64,000 bases of DNA from NCBI RefSeq assembly GCF_051020975.1, contig NC_135038.1, positions 2,416,001 to 2,480,000 of the forward strand. The letters are read 5' to 3'. Positions within the stretch are counted from its first letter, which is position 1. Each line of letters opens with the position of its first letter. This DNA is from Osmia lignaria lignaria (lineage: Eukaryota > Arthropoda > Insecta > Hymenoptera > Megachilidae). Positions 11,256-22,671 of the stretch are shown one piece after another. The notes beneath the pieces are model-generated. The model saw only the letters and a program-made list of their open reading frames with translations, had not been told where the DNA came from and did not search any database. A program made the translations under genes and the position numbers.

Positions 11256-12000
11256 AACACCCCCACTTAATCTAGCTTCTTATACAAAAAAAAATAAGTA
11301 ATGGAGTGAGAAAAATAAAATAAAAATTACTCTTTGGTCGAGTAGCATGACAAAACAAAATAAATAAATAAAAATAGAAATGAAAATAAATAAAAGTGAA
11401 AATAAATAATGAATCTCTATGTTAAGTTTAAACCAAAATTGGCCGTACAAAAGTCGTGTTTCACCTTAGGTAAAGGCTTTGTGAGCACGTCCGCAATCAT
11501 TCTATCAGTGCTCTTGTATTTAATATTTAATACTTTTTCTTCTATTTGCTGTCGCACAAAGTGATGACGCACGTCTATGTGCTTAGTTCGCCTATGGTAT
11601 CCATTACAGTAAAAGCTGGATATATGCAACAAACATTGGGACCCAGGCGTTGCATATATCCAGTCGAGGTGTCGAATCTCGGGTTACACGCGACGAGCAG
11701 CCAAGCGTGAACGTACAAAAGGACAGACAGTGGCAGAAAGAGAGAGGTCCGATGATCAAAGGAAAGAGCCGAAACGTATCGGTGTGACTAATACTAATTG
11801 AATCAAAAAACCTTTTTATTTTTGCCTTTTTTTTAATGAAACTTGTACTAGCGCATTGGTGAGATTTTTGTGATTAAAGTGGTACCAAACACGATATAGT
11901 TTCAATTATAATTACTTGCTAAAATTGATGTTAAAAGTTGGCGAAAAGCAAAGGAGGATTGCAAATGAAAACCGGTTGGGGTGTCGGCTCGGGTTTCAAT

Positions 12001-12121
12001 CGTTGCATATATCCAGCCGAGGTGTCGATTCTGGGCATTTAAACGTTGCATATATCCAGTCGAGGTGTCGATTCTGGGCATTTAATGTTGCATATATCCA
12101 GTCTTGGTATCGATTCTGTGT
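12001..12121 (+). repeat. Tandem array, ~43-bp unit, about 2.8 copies
   Basis: Units start at 12001, 12044 and 12086; each opens with (C/T)GTTGCATATATCCAG followed by a CGAGGTGTCGATTCTGGG-like block. The third unit is diverged and shortened. The opening block is the inverted terminal motif of the surrounding 982-bp element. Confidence 0.85.
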
Positions 12122-12122
12122 C

Positions 12123-12208
12123 CGTACAAATCGTTTGTACCGTGCCGCGTTACCTATTCTACGTTCGTACAAATCGTTTGTACCGTGCCGCGATACCTAT
12201 TCTACATT
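12123..12208 (+). repeat. Second tandem array, 43-bp unit, two copies
   Basis: Two consecutive 43-base units (12123-12165, 12166-12208) starting CGTACAAATCGTTTGTACCG differ at only two positions. The start of a third (CGTACA) follows. Each unit contains the short palindrome GTACAAATCGTTTGTAC. Sequence is unrelated to the array just upstream, although the period is the same. Confidence 0.85.
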
Positions 12209-15200
12209 CGTACACAACATGCGACGTGTTGCATGTTGCATGTTGCGTGTTTGATGTATCTTTGGTGTACGGCCTGCCTTATATATATGTACAGTTTTAT
12301 TATTATCTTAATAAATAAATATAATTCGAATCATATCGTGTTTGGTACCATTTTAATCAGAAAAATCTCACAAATGCGTTAGTAAAAGTTTCATTAAGAA
12401 GAAGTTAAAAATAAAAAAGTTTTATCGTTCAATTAGTATTAGTCACACCGATATTACGGTCGGATCATATTACACGGTTTCCTCGCCGAGCGGTTCGGTT
12501 CGGCTTAGGGGGATCCCCCCAAGTGGAGGGGATAGCGATGTTGCATATATCCAGCCAAACTTTTGTTGCATATATCCAGCTTTTACTGTATTGATAAGCA
12601 ACTTCTGAGCGCTCTGATTGTCATTGTACAAGGTGACGACGTCCACTCCTTGTCCCAATTCCTTTAGTAGACTTTTCATGAATAAAATTTCTTTCGCTGC
12701 TTCGCTTATGGCTAAATATTCAGCTTCTGTGCTTGACAGTGCTACAGTTTTCTGTTTTCGGGACTCCCAGTTTATAATTCCATTACAGTACAGCATTGCA
12801 AAAGCCGTGTAGGACTTTCTATCCGTTATCGAGCCCGCCCAATCGGCGTCAGCGTACATTTATAGGCTTGAATTTCCTCTTTTATATGTTATGCAGTGAT
12901 CCATTGTACCTGCCAAATATCGAAGGATCCTTTTGGCAGCAATCCAGTGACAATTTTTGGGTTTTGAGTTGTACTGACTAAGTACACTTACAGAGTGGGA
13001 TGTATCAGGTCTACTGCACACGGCAGTATACATTAATCCTCCTATCAACTCTTGATAGGGCTTATCACACATGTCTTCGCTCTTATCTTCCTCCAGGTTG
13101 CCCTTCACGCCCATGGGAGTAGCCACTGGTTTGCAGTTAGTCATGTTGAATTTCTTCAACAGCTCTGTGATGTACCTTTGTTGACTTAATTTCACAATTC
13201 CTTTCTCTCTGTCCCAAGTAATCTTCATACCCAAGCAATTAGTTAATTCTCCTAAATCTTTGACGTCAAAGTTTCTTCTTAGGGTTTCAAATAGCTTGCA
13301 CTTCACCTCTGCGTTGTTGCAGAAGTAGAAGATGTCGTCTACATACAGAGCTGCAACAGCAAATACTCCATTGGTATTTTTGATGAATACATTGGGCTCA
13401 CACTTGCTTTGTGTGTAGCCATCCGACAAAAACACCCGTTTGATTTTTTCATTCCATGATCTACCTGCCTGTTTGAGGCCATATATTGACCTTTTCAGCT
13501 TACAAACTTTATTTTCAGCGTTCTGGGAAAAACATTCCGGCTGTTCCAGAAAAATCTCCTCTTACAAATCACCATTTAGAAAAGCGGTGGCAACATCAAA
13601 GTGATACATACCCAAATTCTTATGTGCCACTAAGGCTAATAAAAATCTAATGGTTGAGTAGCGAACTACTGGAGCAAACGTTTCCGCGTAGTCCACTCCG
13701 TATTTTTAGGAAAAACCCCTCGCGACTAGGCGAGCTTTAAACCTTTCAAAATTACCCGTCTTTACTTTGAAAACCCATTTTGATTTGATCACGTTTTTAT
13801 TCTTAGGCCTATCTACCATCTCCCATGTGTCGTGCTTCATGAGCGAATTTAATTCTTCCTCCATGGCTTTTAGCCATTCTTCCCTGTGTTCCGATTGCAT
13901 AGCATCTTCCACAGTCTGGGGCACATATGGTGATTCCGTCATAACAAATGATGTCTCATAATCGGCCATCCAGTTGGGTGCAGGACGCGTTCTAATGGGT
14001 CTCTCTTGCATCGAAGCATCCTCAGGATCCGTGTCTTCATCAGCGGTCACTAGAGTGTCTTCATCAGCGGTCACCAGAGTGTCTTCATCAGCGGTCATTA
14101 GAGAGTCTTCATCATCAGTGGTAGATACAGAACTGTTTTCATCAATCGAGTCATCCGGGTTGCCTTCATCCGTTTGCACAGTTTCTACACGCAGCATGTT
14201 TGGGTTGGCCAGCTACTTTGCATTTTCATTATTCTCTGCCTCGTCATGACTGCGATCATCATCTTCGAGAAAGATTACCTCTCGTGATTTGATGATCTTG
14301 GTGGGTTGTCTTAGATAAACCACTCTGTACGATTTTGGATGTTCGCAGTATCCAAGCATAATGCATTCCTTGGATTTGCTATCCAGTTTCTGTCTGTTCT
14401 CGTCCGGAACCATGACGTAGACCCTGCAACCAAAAACTCTAAGATTACTCAAGTTTACTTTACATCCAGTCCACGCGTCCTCTGACGTAGCATTCTCAAT
14501 AGCAGTAGTCGGACTCCTATTTTTCAAATAAATGGCAGTTGTGACTGCTTCGCCCCAGAATCTTCTGTCCAAATTAGAGTCCTTCAACATGGATCTGACT
14601 TTTTCAATTACAGTTCTGTTACACCTCTCCGCAACCCCATTTTGCTGCGGGGTGTACGGTGCAGTGGTCTCATGGACAATACCGCTATCCTTGAGTATCC
14701 TATCCATAGTCCTGTTGCAATATTCCTTACCATTATCGGATCTAAGTCTTTTTATCTTAAGGTTGGTTTGATTTTCCACCAACTGTTTGAACTCAATGAA
14801 CTTACTTGCTACCTGATCTTTACTTTTTAATAAATAACCAAAAGTCTTTCTTGAAAAATCGTCTATAAACGTAAGCAAGTAACGAGCACCACCCCAGGTA
14901 GGCTGCGACATGGGACCACATAGATCCGTATGGATCAAATCCAATTTTTCTTGACTTCTCCTTGCGACACCCTTGGGGAAGGGTTTTCTACTTTGGTTAC
15001 CTTTGATGCAAGCGATACAGTCTGGTGGAGTCACCTTATCGTCAAACTCTATACCATCCGCAAGTTTACTTTTCAGCCTCTTCATACCGCTTTCTCCAAG
15101 GTGTCCCAAGCGGCGATGCCAGGTATTCATAGAGACTGGTTTACTCAACATTGCAGTTTCCCTGGGCATAATTGTCTTTGGCTTAAAATCTAATTTGTAC

Positions 15201-16599
15201 ATTCCTCCAATATTTTTGGCTATCAATGAGCAGCAACCAGCTAACTTATTATATATACAACATTTATCATTATAAAATACTACAACGTAGCCTTTTTCAG
15301 TGACTTTGCTCACAGACAAGAGATTTACAGCACATCCCGGCACATATTTGACACCAACAAGAGTTCTATGTTCATTGTCGCCACCGACAACCTCGACGTC
15401 ACCTATGCCAGTACTTGACATACACTGATCGTTGGCCACAGCAATCTCTCCACATTCAGAACTGGTGAGTTTCGTGATCCAATTCCTGTGCTTGGTTATG
15501 TGGCAAGTGCTGCCAGAATCTATATACCAATCATTATTATTAAACACAGAGGTACTCACAGCAGCAGCGATAAGAGTTTTGTCAGGTCTCTTGGTCTCAC
15601 TGCTTGAATCCTCATTCTTCTTCTGGTTCTTCAATAAACGACAATGAGGCCTAATATGACCTACTTTCTTGCAATGATGGCAGATCAATTGTTTAGGATC
15701 CTTTGACCTTTTCTGTACATTATTTGCGTGAGCACTCTTTGGTCGCCCACGAGTCACAGCAAGTACAGCATCCTTCGCAACGGTTGTGTCAGCAGGTGAT
15801 GCAATAGAGCTTTCCTGCAACAAACGATTCTTCACATATTCAGATGTGAGTCTCTCATGAGTAGCCTCAATGCCCATGACCAGAGGTCCGTACTCAGTTG
15901 GCAAACCACCTAACATTATGACAGCGGCCTCCTCATCATCAACCGTATGACCAACATCTTCTAGTTGCAATACTAGAGATAGCACAGCATTAACATACTC
16001 TGCCATATTTACAAAGTCTTCCATTTTAATTCTCATCAGTCTTCTCATGAGGTTTATCCGTCTACTGATTCCTTTGTTAGCGAAGGCGCTTTGCAGGTTC
16101 GTCCATGCTTCTCAGGAGGTCTTTGCACTTCTAACATGAGAGAAGCATTGTGGTGAAACATTCAGGCATATGCTGGCAAGGGCTAGCTGATCATGTGTCA
16201 CATCAGCATCCATCCCTGCGACGCAGTTCCAAACTCCCTCCTTGATCAGCATCATTTTCATGAGAAAACTCCAATTATTATAGTTTTCTGCGCCTGTAAG
16301 CTTCTCAATGTTAACGTTAGTCGTCAAGCTTCTAATTTGCGTGGAAAAAGATACCGGTGCTGGTGACGCTCGAGCATCTCTATTGTTATTTCTGCTCTCA
16401 TCTGGCATTTTTAATTTCTAACACAAAAAACAACGCATAATATTTACCAGGAATACGAGATAAAGCCACAGCTCCAGTCCCAAAATGATTATACGCAAAA
16501 TACTTCACCACGCAGTCGCATAACCTCATTCATGTTTTAACGTATTTCAGAATACAGTCAATAACTTCTTTAGAAAAATATACCGTCACAAGCATCCCT

Positions 16600-16611
16600 G
16601 GGCCCATAACC
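16600..16611 (-). promoter_or_regulatory. Primer binding site of the nested copia element
   Basis: On the minus strand GGTTATGGGCCC directly follows the 5' LTR. This is the primer site used by copia-like elements, complementary to an internal part of initiator tRNA-Met. The identical motif occurs at 31695-31706. Confidence 0.8.
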
Positions 16612-16823
16612 TGATGGGATGCAGGGTTTAGATACACACAAATAATTGTTTGTTAATATGATTTTAATAGATATCGTTGAGCGTGTTTTAACATGCTTCT
16701 AGTTGTAACGAAGAAACATAACACAAGCATATATATGGCGGGAATACGGAAGTGATGCAACGAACGTAGGGACAGTCGAGTCCAAAAGAAAAAACTAAAA
16801 TAGGTTTAGAATACATACTAACA
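16612..16823 (-). repeat. 5' LTR of the nested copia element
   Basis: 212 bases, TGTTAGTATG...CATCA on the minus strand, matching 5104-5315 with six transitions and no gaps. Followed on the plus strand by the duplicated target ATCCT (16824-16828). Confidence 0.9.
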
Positions 16824-16975
16824 ATCCTTCATCTCATTTGATAAGTATTCTCTACCATTATCGCAATACAAATTTACGATTTTTAGATTAAAATGTGCCT
16901 CACTTTTTGCCTCGAAATCTTGAAAAGCAGAAAATGCATCTGATTTATAAGTGTTGTGGTAATGTTTTACTCCCT
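16824..16975 (-). pseudogene. Displaced integrase segment of the older copia element
   Basis: Minus-strand frame with the second catalytic-Asp region of the integrase (NLYCDNGREYLSNEMKD) and its upstream stretch (YHNTYKSDAFSAFQDFEAKS). It runs exactly into the integrase C-terminus at 5103 once the nested element and one ATCCT are removed. Homology stops near 16975, so gag, protease and the first half of integrase are lost. Confidence 0.85.
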
Positions 16976-17821
16976 ATACGCGTCATTTCCGTTTTCCGTT
17001 ATGTTAGATGTTCTTATGTTATGTTATATTATAAGCATGGTGAGTGCACGTACGAATGAGTTGCAAGATAATTTCCGTTATTAATATTCAAGTACAAAAT
17101 GTTTAATTTTATTTTCTCATTATTATTTTCTAAGTATGTATGTATGTATGAAAGTTTATTGGCTTCCCTCTCGGGATTGCAAGGCGCTTTTTTGCTTACA
17201 AGGAGCGTTCCCCAACCTTGTTTACAACAATTTTCTTTTTTCCTTCATAATACAAAATAATAATATAATATAAATTAAAATAAAATATACCAGAATACTT
17301 ATTGCTCAACCTCAAAATTACCGCCAAAAACACTATACAAACAAAATATACTGACTGTTGCTCTTATCCTTAATCATCCTAATCCAAAACTAAACCAATT
17401 CCGCGTCTAATTCAAGAATTGCCCTTGTATCAACTTACAGTTATAGGCCTATAATAAAAATTAAATACTTAATAAGAATAAAATAAAAGTAAAATAAAAA
17501 ATATAAAAATAATAATAATAAATAAGGATAATGTAATTTTTTCCTCTATTTTACTTAAATTTCTTAGTTTTAACTCTGCTCTACCTTTACTATTGCTTTG
17601 TTTTCAGCCTTATATCCTCTTATGATTCTTTGCCTTATCAATAAACGTAGCCATCTAACAAACTAAACTTGGCCTTCTTTATTGTTCATTTAAAATTGTT
17701 AAACTTAAACTCAAACTTAAATGTTTTTGTACTTGATTCACTTCTCATTCTTCCCTCCTGAGCTTGGCGCTGATCTTTCTCTCTCCTCTCTTGTCTTCTT
17801 GTCCTTGCTCGCTTTACTTCT

Positions 17822-18775
17822 TTATTTCCTATCCGTCTGTCTGCTGGCTTCCCATTTTTCTTCCCTCTCGTTCCATTTCCATTCTTCTCCTTCTATCCAT
17901 ATTCTTCTGTTATTGAACTCCACCCAGTTCCCCTTTCTTCTTTCTTCTCTCGCCTTCTCTTTTATCCTCCACTTCATCCTTCTCTCTTCTTTTGACAGAT
18001 CCTCGTCAACCGCAACCCTCCATCTGTCCCAGATCCCATTTTTCGTCCAAACCATTTCCTTCTTGCGGTCTTCCTCTTCTAATTCTGTTAACACTATGTT
18101 TCTCCCCCCTTCTCCCACCCTTTCTGTTGCTCTTTTTATTTCCACTTCTTGTCCCAGTTCCTTTTCTAAAATCTTTTTAATATAGCTCAATCTTTCTTCT
18201 AGATTTTTTCCTTCTACCCCCTTCCAGATCAGACTTCTTTTTCTCCTTTCCTTTCTGATTTCTTCCATTCTTTCCTCCCATATCTTTTCCCACTCTTCTT
18301 CTCTTCTCTTTGTCCCTTCTGTTTCCATTCTTCTCCTCCACTCTTTTTCTCCTTCCAGCTCGTCAGCGTCTCCCTCTGATCTTCTTCTCCCTTTCTCCTT
18401 CGCTTCTTCTATTGTTTCTCTTCCATTCTTTTCTTCTTCTCCCTCTCTGTCACCATTTCTTTCCTTCTTTCTTTCTTGCCCTTCTGTCTCCTCCTCTTTG
18501 CTGCCTACTTCCCTCTCTCTTTTTACTACCTTTTCATTCCCCTCATCCTGTTTTTCCCACCCTCCTCCTTCTGCTTCGTCTTCTTCTTCTTTCTTGCATC
18601 CTTCTTCCCCCAATCCTCTTCCCCTCTTCTCTATCTCTTCTGCACTCTCCTGCTTTTCCTTCCATTCTCTCTTTGTTCCTCTTTCCAACCTCCATTCTTT
18701 TATTTCTTCTCTCAGGTTCCTTACTTCTTCTCTGATTCCTCTCAGCTCCCTCAGCACTTCCTCTTGATTCTCCAT
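17822..18775 (-). CDS. Third LINE reading frame, ORF1-like charged coiled-coil protein
   Basis: 317 aa starting MENQEEVLRELRGIREEV. The first ~160 residues are almost only Glu, Lys, Arg and Gly and look like coiled coil. The last ~130 (WKGVEGKNLEERL, ELGQEVEIKRATERV, DEDLSKEERRMKWRIKEKA, NRRIWIEGEEWKWNE) correspond to the C-terminal region of ORF1 at 22668-23714 (EEDLTWKERRIQWKLRRIA, GRIRIEGKWWRWEE), an L1-ORF1-like RNA-binding arrangement. It lies downstream of ORF2, where LINEs normally have only 3' UTR. It may be a true third ORF or an ORF1-only relative (compare HAL1 elements of mammals) joined to the LINE. The frame is fully open. Confidence 0.6.
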   Translation of the reverse strand: MENQEEVLRELRGIREEVRNLREEIKEWRLERGTKREWKEKQESAEEIEKRGRGLGEEGCKKEEEDEAEGGGWEKQDEGNEKVVKREREVGSKEEETEGQERKKERNGDREGEEEKNGRETIEEAKEKGRRRSEGDADELEGEKEWRRRMETEGTKRREEEWEKIWEERMEEIRKERRKRSLIWKGVEGKNLEERLSYIKKILEKELGQEVEIKRATERVGEGGRNIVLTELEEEDRKKEMVWTKNGIWDRWRVAVDEDLSKEERRMKWRIKEKAREERRKGNWVEFNNRRIWIEGEEWKWNEREEKWEASRQTDRK

Positions 18776-19248
18776 ATCTTTAACCTTTCTTCACCTCAGT
18801 GCCTCCCCTTCCCTCCTTACTAGTCTTGTCCTGCCTTTAACTTTTCTCTTTTCTAGACTTTTCCTTCCTTTCTCCTTTGTACAGCTTCGCCAAGGTCCTT
18901 TATTGTTCTTTGCCCTTGTTTTCTCTTCGACACGTGTTTCTTCTCTTACCACGCACTTATCCCGTCTTGCCAACCTATCTTTTCTTGTGTTGCCACTACA
19001 CCTTTTCTTACACCACTTGATTTCCAGTGGTGCCAACCTCGTTTTTTCCGCTTCTTATATTTCTACTACTTACCATGCCCCTCTCTTTCCCTTCCCTTTC
19101 TTCCTCTTCCCTTGCTTGCTCTTATCGTGCACTTCCTTACCGATCTTCCTTCCTTCGCTCTGTCTCTATCTTCTTTTCTTTTCTTTCCTACTTCATCTGT
19201 TGTTCTTTTCCTGTCCTTCTTTCTTGTTATCATTAGCCGTCATACTTC

Positions 19249-22200
19249 TCACCGTTTCTCACTCCGCGTCTCTTCCCCTTCCCCAGTTTCCGTCCTGTAT
19301 TTTTCTAGCTGTTTCATCCAATCTTCTCCTTCCCCACTTCCTCCCAGCATCTCTCTCACTCTCTCTTGCCATCCTTCTTTTCTTTCTTCTCCTCCGACAG
19401 CGCACCTTTCCCATATGTGCTCCCATGTTTCTTCTTCCCAGCCACATAATCTACATTTCCTTTCCTCTTCTTTTTCCCAGTATTTTGCTTCCTTTACCCC
19501 GTTTCTCAATCTAAATTTAGCTGCTCTTCTCCATCTTTCCTCCTTCCATCCTTTTTCCAGATATCTCGGTATTCCTGGCTCTATAATGATCTTATACCAC
19601 CTGTTGTACCTCGATTCGGTTATCTTTTCCCATCTTTCCTCCTCTTGCATCTGCTTGTCCCTTTCTTCCAGTTCCTCATATCCCATTTCTCCACTGCTTC
19701 TTTTCTCTTCCAGTTTCTCTAATTTCAGTCCCCTCTCTTCGAAGAACTTCCTCCTTTCTTCTTCCCATTTGCTTCCCTCTCCCCTCCTCATTTCATTTCT
19801 AATTACCTGGTCCCAGCAGCTCTTCGCCAGGTCTCCCCCTCGCCCTTCCCATAACTTTCTTTCATACTCCCATGCCCTCTTTCCGGTTCTCATTCTCATT
19901 TTCCATCTTTTCAGTTCTTCTCTTAATAGATAGCCTGGCGTCCGCCAGTCCACTCCCAATGTCCATCTCAAGAATCTCTCATGTACCCTCTCTATCTCAC
20001 CCCACTCCCTCCATCCCCATACTTCCGCTCCATATGCTATGATTGTCCATACTAACTTGTCCCATAGCCAAATTCTTCTCTTCCAGTTTTTTCCGAATCT
20101 TCTTTTTCCTATCCCCCATACTTGTCTCATCGCAATTCCTGCCTTCTTGATTCTATCTTTCACCTGTAGTTCGCTGCCTCCGTTTCTCCTGAATACATAC
20201 CCGAGGTATTTAAACTGGCCTACCTCCTCTATTTTCTTTCCTTTCCACCACCACTCCACTTTCTTCCATTTTCCCGCCCCTTTTCTGAATCTCATTATTT
20301 TTTATTTCTCCTGATTCAATTCCAGCCTCTTTTCATCCAGGTACCTCTCTAGTCTCCCTAGTAACACCCTCATATCCCCTTCCTGCTCCGCCAAAACTAC
20401 CACGTCATCCGCGTAAGCCAGAGTGTATATTTTCCTTCCTCCGATCTTTATTCCTCCTCCGCCTCCCTTTTTCATCTTCTCCTCCATATCTGCCATCAGC
20501 AGATTGTACAGCAATGGACTAAGTGGACACCCTTGTCTTACTCCTCTTGCAGTCCAGAATGGTTCTGTTATCCCTTCGCCTGTCCTTACCCTGCTTCTGG
20601 TCTCCCTCAAGATCTCTTTTATCCTTTTTCTTAGCCCTTCCCTTATTCCCCTTTCTCTTAGCGCCTCCATCAGGACTCCTCTATCCACTGAGTCAAATGC
20701 CGCCCTCAGGTCTATGAAAAACGCTATCACTTTCCCTTTTGCCCTCTTTATCTGTCCGTTTACCAGATAATTTAATACATATATATTATCCGTTGTCCCC
20801 ATCCCCCTTCTAAATCCCGTTTGGTTTTCCGGCAACATTTTCTTTTCCTCCACTTCCTCTCTCAGCCTTTCAGTCAAGACCGCTGCATATATCTTGTATA
20901 ACGTGGGCATTAGTGTCACCCCCCTGTAGTCCGATGCCTGTTTCCCATCTCCTTTTTTCTTTATGGGAGCGATTATCCCTTCCTTCCATCCTTCCGGCCA
21001 TCCCTCACCTCTCCATACCCTATTGCATATTTTCCATGCCCAGTCCATTACTTCTTCTCCTCCGTATTTCCACACTTCGTTGGGGATCTCATCTCCCCCT
21101 GTTGCTTTTCGGTCCTTTAGTTTCGCCACCGCTTTTCTTATTTCTTCTTTTCTTATATCCGCTTCCTCGTCCTCTTCTCGTTCTCTTTCTCCTCCCATTA
21201 CTACCTTGTCCTCTGACCCGCCTAGTAGGTTAACGAAATGTTTTCTCCAATCCTCCTCTTTTATCCCCGTTTTCACTCTCCCCCCTCTTTTCCTCTCCCT
21301 ATTTATTATCTTCCACACCTCGCCTTCTGTTCTTGCTTCTTCCACCTCCTTTTCAAAACTCTCGTTTACTTTTTCCTTTTTTGTTCCGCATAGTCTTTTG
21401 TATTCCTTTTTCGCTTCTCTATAATTTACTGCCTCGGCCCTCCCTTTCCTCCACTCTCTTAACACCTTTCTCACTCCTTTCTTTTTCTGCCTACATTCTT
21501 CGTCCCACCACCCTTTTTTCATGCGCGTTTTTGTTTCCTCCCTTCCTCTCTCAAGCCCCTTCCTAAACTCCCCTAGCATTGTCTCCATGTCCTCTTCTAA
21601 TTTTCCTTTCCTCATCTCTCTCCACACAATTTCCTTTTTAAACCTTTCTCTTCCCTTCTCCGACCAGTTTCCTTTCGCCACTGGTCTTTTTTTCTCCCCT
21701 TCTTCTTCCTTCCTCACTCTCTCCCCTTCCAGCTTCAGTATCATTGGGTGGTGGTCTGAATCAACTCTGTCCCCTATCTCCATCCTTTTGATTCTCTCCT
21801 TCCCCTCTCCCTCTGCTATTACGTAATCTATCACTGTGCTTCCCCTTGCTCCCGTGTACGTGAACTCTCCTTCTTCATCCCCTCTCATATTTCCATTCAA
21901 AATTTCCCAACCTGTTCCTCTTAGTGCCTCTAGCATGACTCTCCCCTCCGCATTTTGCTTTTTGTCCTTTGATTTTCTTTCTCCCTCTTCCTCCTCCTCC
22001 CCCCACATCATCCCTCCTCCCCCTTCTTCCCCTGTTCTCGCATTGAAATCTCCTCCTATTATTGTTATTCTTTCTTCCCCCACGCCTTCCATTCTTGTCC
22101 TGAGTTCTTCCATTTTTTCCTCTATATCCGCGTTCACGTATACCCCCACTACCCTCCATTTTTCTTCCCCTCTCTTGAATTCTGCTGTCATTATTCCTGT

Positions 22201-22671
22201 CTTTTTCCCTTCCTTTATTATCCTTCCTTCTTTTCCCATCAGGTGTTCCTTCACCCCTATCATCATTCCTCCCATTGCCCTTCCTTTTTTATTTTTCCTT
22301 TCTGCCAGCTGTGCTTCCCATCTATAGCCTTTTGGCAGCCACCCTTCTATCTTCTCCCATCCTTTCTTCTCAAGCCAGGTCTCCATTAAGACTACCACAT
22401 CCCACTGCATAATCGTATTCCAGAAGTCTTCATCTTTATTTCTGATTCCCGCGCAGTTCCAAAACCCTATTTCCCACCACTCCTTTTCTTCCCCTACTCT
22501 TTCATTCTTTTCTTTTCCTTTCTCTCTTTTCTCCTCTTCTACCCTTCCTCCCCCCTCTTCTTCCTCTTCTGCTTCTTTTCTTTTCCTATCCCTTTTATCC
22601 CTCTTTCCCCTTCTTTCCCCCTTTTCTTCTTCCCCCACTTTTCCCACTCGCTCTCCCCTTTTATCCCTCAC
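19249..22671 (-). pseudogene. LINE ORF2: endonuclease and reverse transcriptase, one nonsense codon
   Basis: Starts at 22671 with the ATG overlapping the ORF1 stop (ATGA), a classical termination-reinitiation junction. After ~60 charged residues comes the endonuclease (GFWNCAGIRNK, VVLMETWLEKKGW, IIGGDFNARTGEEG, DSDHHPMILKL), then RT (ATGGDEIPNEVWK, IAFFIDLRAAFDSVDRG, GVRQGCPLSPLLYNLLMAD, TLAYADDVVVLAE) and a C-terminal tail with CRLCGWEEETWEHIWERC. A single TAA at 20302-20304, just after the active site, breaks the frame; the rest continues in the same frame to 19249. No RNase H. One point change separates it from a full ORF2, so it is young or was mobilised in trans. Confidence 0.85.

Larger units (their letters stand above)
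11779..12451. mobile_element. 673-bp inner element with long (~120 bp) inverted repeats, TA-flanked
   Basis: Ends are imperfect inverted repeats (11779-11898 against 12333-12451) beginning TCGGTGTGACTAATACTAAT, flanked by TA (11777-11778, 12452-12453). Nested in the 982-bp element. No coding capacity beyond chance frames; its core holds two tandem arrays of 43-bp units. Confidence 0.75.
11607..12588. mobile_element. 982-bp TA-flanked inverted-repeat element (MITE-like) in copia RNase H
   Basis: Terminal inverted repeats of about 27 bp start CAGTAAAAGCTGGATATATG and are flanked by TA (11605-11606, 12589-12590), the signature of Tc1/mariner-type transposition. It interrupts the copia RNase H, and removal restores that frame. 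No transposase is encoded, so it is non-autonomous. Its terminal block GTTGCATATATCCAG recurs inside it, next to the left end (11652) and in a tandem array (12001-12121). A second inverted-repeat element sits inside. Confidence 0.8.
11417..16408 (-). pseudogene. Copia-type gag-pol polyprotein, one frame with five stop codons
   Basis: Starts MPDESRNNNRDARASP at 16408. Gag ends with the CCHC knuckle CHHCKKVGHIRPHC, then protease (WYIDSGSTCHIT), integrase (HRRLGHLGESG...CIACIKG; catalytic boxes HTDLCGPM, RLRSDNGKEYC, PYTPQQNGVAERCNRT), RT (VARGFS, SIYGLKQAGRSW, LYVDDIFYF) and RNase H (YADADWAGS, SSTEAEYLAI, TKHIDVRHHFVRQQ, IADVLTKPLP). Every segment is in the same frame, without frameshift. Stops: TGA 16112-16114 (a Trp in the family), 14213-14215, TAA 13706-13708, TAA 13562-13564, TAA 12860-12862. 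RNase H is split by the 11607-12588 element; removing it together with one TA restores the frame exactly. Function in life: structural protein and enzymes of the retrotransposon particle. Confidence 0.9.
5104..16823 (-). mobile_element. Complete but inactivated copia-type LTR retrotransposon, nested in an older copia element
   Basis: Two LTRs (3' at 5104, 5' at 16612-16823) bracket one gag-pol frame on the minus strand. Target duplication ATCCT is at 5099-5103 and 16824-16828. A primer site (16600-16611) abuts the 5' LTR. Splicing the element out restores a continuous integrase in the surrounding older copia element, which proves the nesting order. The 11.7-kb span includes two later insertions (5367-11255 and 11607-12588). 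Comparing the 212-base LTRs by eye gives six differences, all transitions. Five in-frame stop codons make it inactive. Confidence 0.9.

Noticed and set aside
9434..11275. Overlapping plus-strand frames opposite LINE ORF1 and leader
   Set aside because: GC-rich antisense shadows; the minus strand has the matching LINE organisation and conserved domains.
12001..12208. Regular repeats resembling a CRISPR array
   Set aside because: Units are tandem without spacers, only two or three copies, and the DNA is an insect nuclear transposon.
12104..12382. Short plus-strand frames across the 43-bp arrays
   Set aside because: Repeated peptides reflect only the DNA repeats; no start context or homology.
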